NCBI GenBank assembly: GCA_003162615.1
Contig: PMNG01000189.1
Coordinates: 1 to 9,861, forward strand
Direction of reading: 5' to 3'
From: Methanothrix sp.
GTDB lineage: Archaea; Halobacteriota; Methanosarcinia; Methanotrichales; Methanotrichaceae
DNA length: 9,861 nucleotides
Shown: piece by piece, positions 6,427 to 9,861 of the stretch
Layout of the letters: each line of letters opens with the position of its first letter
Position numbering within the stretch: position 1 is the stretch's first letter
Notes under the pieces: generated by a model
What the model was told of the DNA's origin: nothing
What the model saw: the letters and a program-made list of their open reading frames with translations, nothing else
Databases searched by the model: none
Program-made: the position numbers and the translations under genes

Positions 6427-7140
6427 TCATCGGAGAGCTAACTCAATCAGCCTTTTGGCCCAAGCCAGCTTCTTGTGCTTCCTCGGAGTGACGCTCATGT
6501 CATCAAAATCGAAGCCTATCAGCTTTATCGCTGAGGCTCCAAGGTATCTGGCGAAAAAGACGCTCCTATCGCCGTCTGTGAACCCTCCGAAGTTATAAAG
6601 CCCATGAAGCGGGCGGGTTTGAGTCGTCCCTATGACATTCCGGAGCTTTGGCACGTATTCTCGGAGCAAGTCCTGGTTGTCCCCATGAGCGTGAACTACC
6701 ACTATGGAGCCCATCTCGTTCGCTCGCAGGATGTCGTCCATACATCCATCCAGGTCGGAGACAATTATCTCCGGAACTACACCGGCCTTTAGGAGCACTG
6801 AGGTAGCACCGTCGCTCGCAATAAAAACGCAGTTCTGTTGATAACGGGAACCAAGAAAACAATTCATCTCATCAGCAAGAGTTGGAGCATTGCCGCAGAT
6901 GACAACGAATTGACATCGAACCAGCTTCGATGCCATGGCCAGAATCGTTGCGAAGTTCTGACCTGATTTCAGAAGATCAAAGAGGAGCCTCCCCGCCTCT
7001 TCATCGCGTTCTCTGGAGAACCCGAAGTCGTCGAGGATCTCAAGATACAGCGGTTCCCAGGCTTCAAAACACATGAATACCGGGTCTGCTAACCTGAGGT
7101 TAAGGCTTTCTATGCAATATTTAATGAATCGCGACTTCAT
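6427..7140 (-). CDS. mptE: 6-hydroxymethyl-7,8-dihydropterin diphosphokinase, MptE type (DUF115)
   Basis: This enzyme class transfers pyrophosphate from ATP to 6-hydroxymethyl-dihydropterin in archaeal pterin (methanopterin or folate) synthesis and replaces FolK. The 237-residue protein has the DUF115 landmarks: CGNAPTL at 82-88, ASDGATSVLLKAG at 108-120, PEIIVSDLDG at 123-132, HAHGDN at 150-155, GTTQTRP at 171-177, NFGGFTDGDRSVFFARYLGA at 183-202 and IGFDFD at 208-213. It ends in the KHKKLAWAKRLIELAL helix. The ATG at 7140 is preferred. An in-frame TTG at 7152 would add four residues, but a TATA-like TTATAG (7166-7161, minus) lies 23 bases before the ATG and there is no Shine-Dalgarno sequence, which points to a leaderless message. 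The secreted-protein gene upstream on the same strand is separated by a terminator. Confidence 0.9.
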   Translation of the reverse strand: MKSRFIKYCIESLNLRLADPVFMCFEAWEPLYLEILDDFGFSRERDEEAGRLLFDLLKSGQNFATILAMASKLVRCQFVVICGNAPTLADEMNCFLGSRYQQNCVFIASDGATSVLLKAGVVPEIIVSDLDGCMDDILRANEMGSIVVVHAHGDNQDLLREYVPKLRNVIGTTQTRPLHGLYNFGGFTDGDRSVFFARYLGASAIKLIGFDFDDMSVTPRKHKKLAWAKRLIELALR

Positions 7141-7196
7141 TAGACTGGTCAAAGAAGAACTATAACCAGAACCGCTATAACAGATGAAAGTTCAAT

Positions 7197-7228
7197 AAAA
7201 ATAGAGAGTTAGGGGAGATGTCTCCCCT
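7197..7228 (-). terminator. Terminator after the secreted-protein gene
   Basis: A seven-base stem, AGGGGAG (7211-7217) and CTCCCCT (7222-7228), closes on a four-base loop. On the minus strand it begins 10 bases after the TAA stop at 7238 and is followed by a TTTTT run (7201-7197). It separates the secreted-protein gene from mptE, which has its own promoter just downstream. Confidence 0.65.
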
Positions 7229-7237
7229 GATGTATTT

Positions 7238-8197
7238 TTAAGGGTTGTTGCAGTACGGGAACGGACAGGACGTGCAGTCGAAGAAGCCCTTCGCGCTGTG
7301 GTATCTCTGGTCGTGAATGGTCATGTCGTTCCAGCCTTCATTACAGGTGCACGGCAGCCAGTCGTATGTGGGCTTGATCCTGGAGTAGGGCACCGATAGG
7401 GTCATATTCTTCTCGACGTGGTATGTTCCCCAGTAATCCTCATCGATCTCGATCGCCGGGTTCTTCCAGGCTGTGGTTGCCATCGATACTAATGAGGTAG
7501 GGATCCTTCCTGAGCCGTCAGCGTTTGCCTGTAACACACCTATGTGTATCTTGCCTTCCCCTACATCCTCTGTTATCTTCATCTGGGTGACTGAGTTGCT
7601 CGTAAAGGTCGGGTCGTAAGTGAAGTTTGTCCAGTCTTTCACCATGAGGCTGAGATCCTTGTCGAGCTTATGGGCGTACTCAACCTGGTTCTCCATTGAT
7701 GTGCCCGCTAGCCTGTTCTTTACCGTGGTCTCCTCCTTGATCAGAGAGTCGTAGTTCAGCGGATTAACCGCGTAGTAACCGGTTCCTACTGCGATCCTTG
7801 TCGGAGCATACACCGCATGGGTAGTCTCTTTGTACTGGATGCAATTCATATTGGCGTCATTCCAGTCAGCGTTCCATAGATGGTACTGGTGGGATGCATT
7901 GTAGCTGCTCAGAACGGCCTCGTTGTCCAGAGATCCGCTTCCATGGGCGTAATCCTTGAACTCGGTACTTCCCATCCTGGCGTACTTGTAGGTCATGTAG
8001 TAGCCGTTGCCCTGGACGTTCTGCTCAAAGCTGAAGCTCACGTTCTTGTCAACGACCTGATTCGGGTAAGTAAAAGGAAAATGGCTCCCTACAAATGAAT
8101 CCACAGCAGTTTGGCTGTAATCATACGCTGTCGCTATCGCCGCTGTCCCTAAGATAAAACCTAGGACCAACAACGCTGCTAACATAATACTCTTCAG
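7238..8197 (-). CDS. Secreted protein of unknown function with cysteine-rich C terminus
   Basis: I do not recognise this family. Read from a CTG at 8197, the 319-residue protein begins MKSIMLAALLVLGFILGTAA, then IATAYDYS. This is a textbook signal peptide with one lysine, a hydrophobic core and an AxA-type cleavage site after about residue 24; no lipobox is present. The mature part is rich in aromatic residues, Asn, Ser and Thr, with four N-glycosylation sequons (N52, N100, N191, N264). It has one internal cysteine (119) and five in the last 37 residues (283, 285, 308, 311, 316; CTC...CTSC...C), suggesting disulphides or a metal site. No transmembrane anchor follows the signal. The CTG is chosen because GGAGGG ends six bases upstream; the first ATG (8185) would leave the signal peptide without its basic residue and lies 18 bases from the Shine-Dalgarno sequence. 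Confidence 0.8.
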   Translation of the reverse strand: MKSIMLAALLVLGFILGTAAIATAYDYSQTAVDSFVGSHFPFTYPNQVVDKNVSFSFEQNVQGNGYYMTYKYARMGSTEFKDYAHGSGSLDNEAVLSSYNASHQYHLWNADWNDANMNCIQYKETTHAVYAPTRIAVGTGYYAVNPLNYDSLIKEETTVKNRLAGTSMENQVEYAHKLDKDLSLMVKDWTNFTYDPTFTSNSVTQMKITEDVGEGKIHIGVLQANADGSGRIPTSLVSMATTAWKNPAIEIDEDYWGTYHVEKNMTLSVPYSRIKPTYDWLPCTCNEGWNDMTIHDQRYHSAKGFFDCTSCPFPYCNNP

Positions 8198-8209
8198 GTA
8201 AATCCCTCC
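8195..8209 (-). promoter_or_regulatory. Shine-Dalgarno sequence pointing to a CTG start codon
   Basis: On the minus strand GGAGGG (8209-8204) is followed by six bases (ATTTAC) and then CTG (8197-8195). No ATG, GTG or TTG lies in frame between this site and the ATG at 8185. An out-of-frame ATG at 8211 starts a five-codon frame (MEGFT) whose TGA overlaps the CTG. Confidence 0.55.
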
Positions 8210-8570
8210 ATGTAAATACGAGTTTTCCTCTTTGAGGTCCTTTGGACTTTCTTTGTTACTCTTCTATTTGAATCTGTTGATCCTAGGGGATATGATTAAT
8301 AGAATTCAACATAGAAAAGCTGCACAGTTCGCCCCACCAGCCGAGTTAAACGACTTTGTGATATAAACATTTTTAGCGGTCGCCGTTCTCATGTAAAGCA
8401 ATTGAACACAAAAGGATTCTTCAAGGATAATTCTAATATTTTATTTACCATGACAAACAAATAAATAAGAAAAATGTCTTCGATTAGACAAGATTAATCA
8501 ATCTTTGAATATAATTGCCTATAGGTCTATGATTTAGAACCGACACTAACTGAATTCTTTGAGGTCGCTA
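8198..8570. other. AT-rich spacer left of the repeat cluster
   Basis: No gene is supported. On the minus strand this should hold the promoter of the secreted-protein gene; weak candidates are CTATTAATCATA (8302-8291) and CAAATAG (8270-8264). A short inverted repeat AGGTCC-TTT-GGACTT (8237-8251) lies in the probable leader. A perfect six-base inverted repeat AAGATT-AATC-AATCTT lies at 8490-8505. A 24-codon frame from an ATG at 8292 has its GGGGA too close to serve as a ribosome binding site and is not called. Confidence 0.4.
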
Positions 8571-8665
8571 TTTGGTTATTATATAGTCGTAGATTCCATG
8601 ATATCATAACCAAAAGGTTAATACGTAAAAGGTTGATGGGTATGTTACAACATGCCCACTAACCT
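8571..8665. repeat. Cluster of GGTT/AACC inverted and direct repeats ending in a 36-base dyad
   Basis: Five GGTT or AACC cores lie in 95 bases. TTTGGTTAT (8571-8579) pairs perfectly with ATAACCAAA (8606-8614). TAACC-AAAA-GGTTA forms a perfect dyad at 8607-8620. AAAAGGTT is repeated directly at 8612-8619 and 8627-8634, 15 bases apart. A 36-base inverted repeat spans 8630-8665, with 17 positions per arm: one mismatch, two G-T pairs and a two-base centre. It ends five bases before a TATA box at 8671. This looks like a multi-site operator, although the long dyad could also act as an RNA hairpin. Confidence 0.5.
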
Positions 8666-8670
8666 CGATC

Positions 8671-8679
8671 TTATATAAT
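8671..8679 (+). promoter_or_regulatory. TATA box abutting the 36-base dyad
   Basis: TTATATAAT is a strong archaeal TATA box and predicts a transcript starting near 8700. The only frame placed to use it is the 52-codon one at 8718. Otherwise it would give a leader of about 220 bases for the coiled-coil gene at 8919, which also has a nearer TATA box of its own. Confidence 0.5.
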
Positions 8680-8717
8680 AGCTAGTCTTGGCATTGCGGA
8701 CTATATTTCGACAGGGC

Positions 8718-8876
8718 ATGAGAGTTCGATTCGGCAAAATAGCTCGGACCGGAGCACTAGTATGGTCCGCTTTCGTAAGATCGGCAAATAGGACGTGGGA
8801 AACCCCAAAATTTGAAGTGCCTTTAGGAACAATACGCCTACGGGCGGAAGTTCTCGATCGAAGATCGGGGGTATAA
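8718..8876 (+). CDS. Hypothetical 52-residue basic protein (doubtful)
   Basis: An ATG at 8718, about 18 bases after the start site predicted from the TATA box at 8671, opens a frame ending in TAA at 8876. The product would be strongly basic (begins MRVRFGKIARTG; contains NRTWETPKFEVPLGTIRLRA), with no recognised motif. The AGGG before the ATG is too close to be a normal ribosome binding site. The stop codon overlaps the next TATA box (8872-8880). The region can fold (CGGACC 8745-8750 with GGTCCG 8764-8769), so an untranslated RNA or a plain leader is equally possible. Confidence 0.25.
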   Translation: MRVRFGKIARTGALVWSAFVRSANRTWETPKFEVPLGTIRLRAEVLDRRSGV

Positions 8877-8907
8877 AAAAACCCCAGCAATATGCTGGAA
8901 CAGGAGG
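8853..8907 (+). promoter_or_regulatory. Promoter, dyads and ribosome binding site of the coiled-coil protein gene
   Basis: The TATA box TATAAAAAAA at 8872-8881 predicts a start near 8900. It is flanked by two dyads. CTCGATC-GAA-GATCGGG (8853-8869, one G-T pair) lies just upstream, and the perfect palindrome CCAGCA-ATA-TGCTGG (8884-8898) lies between TATA box and start site, a typical repressor position in archaea. AGGAGG at 8902-8907 is 11 bases before the ATG at 8919 and selects it over the in-frame ATG at 8892, which lies inside the palindrome and upstream of the predicted transcript. Confidence 0.55.
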
Positions 8908-8918
8908 ACCAAAGGGGG

Positions 8919-9779
8919 ATGCTGGCAGAACTGGAAGATAAAAAGGCGAAAATCAGGCAAGAGTCTTTTACGTATAAGGATCGCCGCAGCCAACTGAATT
9001 CAGAGGCGAGCAAATGGGCCGCCAAAAGAAACGATCTCAATAAGTCTACTAAGGAGTTAATTGAGAAGGCCCAGGAACTCAAGAAGCTGCGGGACGAGAA
9101 TAACAAAAACGTCGCTGATGCCAAGAAGCACAGAGATGAGTTCAACGAGAAGACCAATGCACTGTACGCCAAGATAGACGAGATCCGCAAGAAGTATAAC
9201 TTAACTGGCGACCGATCTATAAGGGATCTGCGCCGAGAGATAGACCACCTGGAGTTCAGGCAGCAAACTGAAGTCCTAAGCCCGGACAAAGAGAAACAGC
9301 TAGTGGACAAGATAGCTGCTCTCCACACAGAGTTCCGCAGCCGTAGGGAACAGCTTGAGAAGAACGACGAGTTGCGCAAGCTGCTTGATGAGGCTCAGGG
9401 TCTGAGGGACGAGGCCTCCAAGTTCCACGACGAGGTCACCAAGTATGCAGAGCTGGCCCAGGAGTACCACGACCAGATGATCGCCACCTTCAAAGAGGCG
9501 GATCAAACAAGAGCTGAGGCGGACGCTGCCCACAAGGAGTTTGTAAAAGCTCAGGAAGCAGCAGATGAGCAGCACAAGGAGTTCATCCGCACCCAGCGTG
9601 AAGTCAGGGACTTCGATAAGGTCATCGTCGGACTGAAGAAGAAGAACCGCGACAGCAAGGAAGATAGGGCCAAAGAAGTTGCCAAGCGTGAGGCTGAAGA
9701 GATTATGACCCACTTCCGTCAAGGCGAAAAACTGAATACTGCGGATCTGCTTAGATTGCAGCGTGCTGGCCTGGTGTAA
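8919..9779 (+). CDS. Archaeal coiled-coil protein (COG1340-like)
   Basis: This 286-residue protein is almost entirely charged alpha-helix with heptad character: rich in Lys, Glu, Asp, Arg, Ala, Gln, without cysteine, signal peptide or membrane segment. One long coiled coil covers about 1-85. A conserved central segment at about 92-135 contains NLTGDRSIRDL and LEFRQQTEVLSPDKEKQLVD (111-130). A second coiled coil runs from about 140 to 265, and a short C-terminal motif FRQGEKLNTADLLRLQRAGL follows. These features fit the archaeal coiled-coil family usually filed under COG1340, whose function is not established to my knowledge. The central segment resembles eukaryotic Bfr1 and plant proton-pump interactor proteins. 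The ATG at 8919 follows AGGAGG; an ATG at 8892 would add nine residues. The gene stands alone, with its own promoter and terminator. Confidence 0.85.
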   Translation: MLAELEDKKAKIRQESFTYKDRRSQLNSEASKWAAKRNDLNKSTKELIEKAQELKKLRDENNKNVADAKKHRDEFNEKTNALYAKIDEIRKKYNLTGDRSIRDLRREIDHLEFRQQTEVLSPDKEKQLVDKIAALHTEFRSRREQLEKNDELRKLLDEAQGLRDEASKFHDEVTKYAELAQEYHDQMIATFKEADQTRAEADAAHKEFVKAQEAADEQHKEFIRTQREVRDFDKVIVGLKKKNRDSKEDRAKEVAKREAEEIMTHFRQGEKLNTADLLRLQRAGLV

Positions 9780-9792
9780 AATCGAATTAGAC

Positions 9793-9858
9793 GGGCAGAA
9801 TTTCAGGCTGCCCTGTTCTTAGATTTTGTGGTGTCCATTTTAGCTTTGCTTTTTGTAT
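9793..9858 (+). terminator. Terminator of the coiled-coil protein gene
   Basis: A GGGCAG (9793-9798) and CTGCCC (9808-9813) stem with a nine-base loop begins 13 bases after the TAA stop. T-rich sequence follows (TTCTTAGATTTTG, then TTTTAGCTTTGCTTTTTG), as expected at an archaeal T-run-dependent terminator. Confidence 0.55.
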
Positions 9859-9861
9859 TTG
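9803..9861 (-). CDS. Possible C-terminal tail of a convergent gene entering from the right edge (partial)
   Basis: On the minus strand one frame open at the right edge reads NTKSKAKMDTTKSKNRAA and stops at a TGA (9805-9803). A lysine/alanine-rich tail of this kind is common at the C termini of nucleic-acid-binding proteins. The stretch is only 18 codons and overlaps the terminator hairpin, so it may equally be the complement of a T-rich terminator. Confidence 0.2.
   Translation of the reverse strand, partial: NTKSKAKMDTTKSKNRAA

Noticed and set aside
5663..8302. CCTAGGGGAT shared by 5663-5672 and 8282-8291
   Set aside because: One 10-base match in about 10 kb is expected by chance many times over, and the flanks are only partly similar.
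8292..8366. 24-codon frame MINRIQ... starting at 8292
   Set aside because: The purine-rich GGGGA is only one base from the ATG, the product is short, and it overlaps the likely promoter region of the minus-strand secreted-protein gene.
8718..8745. GAGTTCGATTC resembling a tRNA T-loop
   Set aside because: The flanking five-base stems do not pair, and no acceptor, D or anticodon arms can be drawn around it.
8645..9379. 244-codon minus-strand frame
   Set aside because: Most of it is the antisense of the coiled-coil gene, giving a Ser/Leu/Arg-rich product typical of a complement of lysine/glutamate codons, and it has no start signals. Its left end lies in the repeat-bearing spacer.

Overview
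The window looks like a chromosomal segment of a euryarchaeal genome, most likely in the Thermoplasmata and possibly close to the Methanomassiliicoccales. The evidence is an archaea-specific tRNA-modifying enzyme (TiaS), an archaeal pterin diphosphokinase of the MptE/DUF115 type, an archaeal conserved HTH regulator, an archaeal coiled-coil protein of the COG1340 type, TATA-box promoters, and several genes whose start codon lies about 22-28 bases from a TATA box, as in leaderless archaeal transcripts. None of the nine confident genes ends in TAG, which would fit a pyrrolysine-using methanogen but is weak evidence with so few genes. The lineage is an inference from families and promoter style, not from a database match.

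Layout, left to right. Bases 1-120 hold a promoter region and possibly the first codons of a gene leaving the window leftward. A two-gene plus-strand unit follows (120-900): a small winged-helix protein and a nitroreductase-family flavoprotein. A minus-strand pair (935-2855) encodes a conserved HTH regulator and, downstream of it, a phosphoribulokinase-type P-loop kinase. The regulator is divergent from tiaS (2893-4140), and the two promoters interlock in about 40 bases. tiaS converges on ppaC, a manganese-dependent (family II) inorganic pyrophosphatase on the minus strand, with a GC-rich hairpin between them.

A 488-base spacer (5245-5733) holds a TATA box and two short, unproven, overlapping reading frames. 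Next are thymidylate kinase (tmk, plus) and the convergent mptE (minus), whose stop codons are 6 bases apart. A secreted protein with a cysteine-rich C terminus (7238-8197, minus) appears to start at a CTG codon. A long AT-rich spacer (8198-8918) contains a dense cluster of inverted and direct repeats built on GGTT/AACC, each close to a TATA box. It leads into a 286-residue coiled-coil protein (8919-9779, plus), and the window ends in a hairpin terminator.

Most of the content is housekeeping: tRNA wobble modification, pyrophosphate removal, dTTP supply, pterin cofactor synthesis and sugar-phosphate phosphorylation. I do not see a defence system, CRISPR array, mobile element or RNA gene. The parts most worth a second look are the regulatory spacer at 8570-8910, the CTG-initiated secreted protein, the duplicated degenerate domain in the HTH regulator, and the resemblance of the coiled-coil protein to eukaryotic Bfr1-type proteins.
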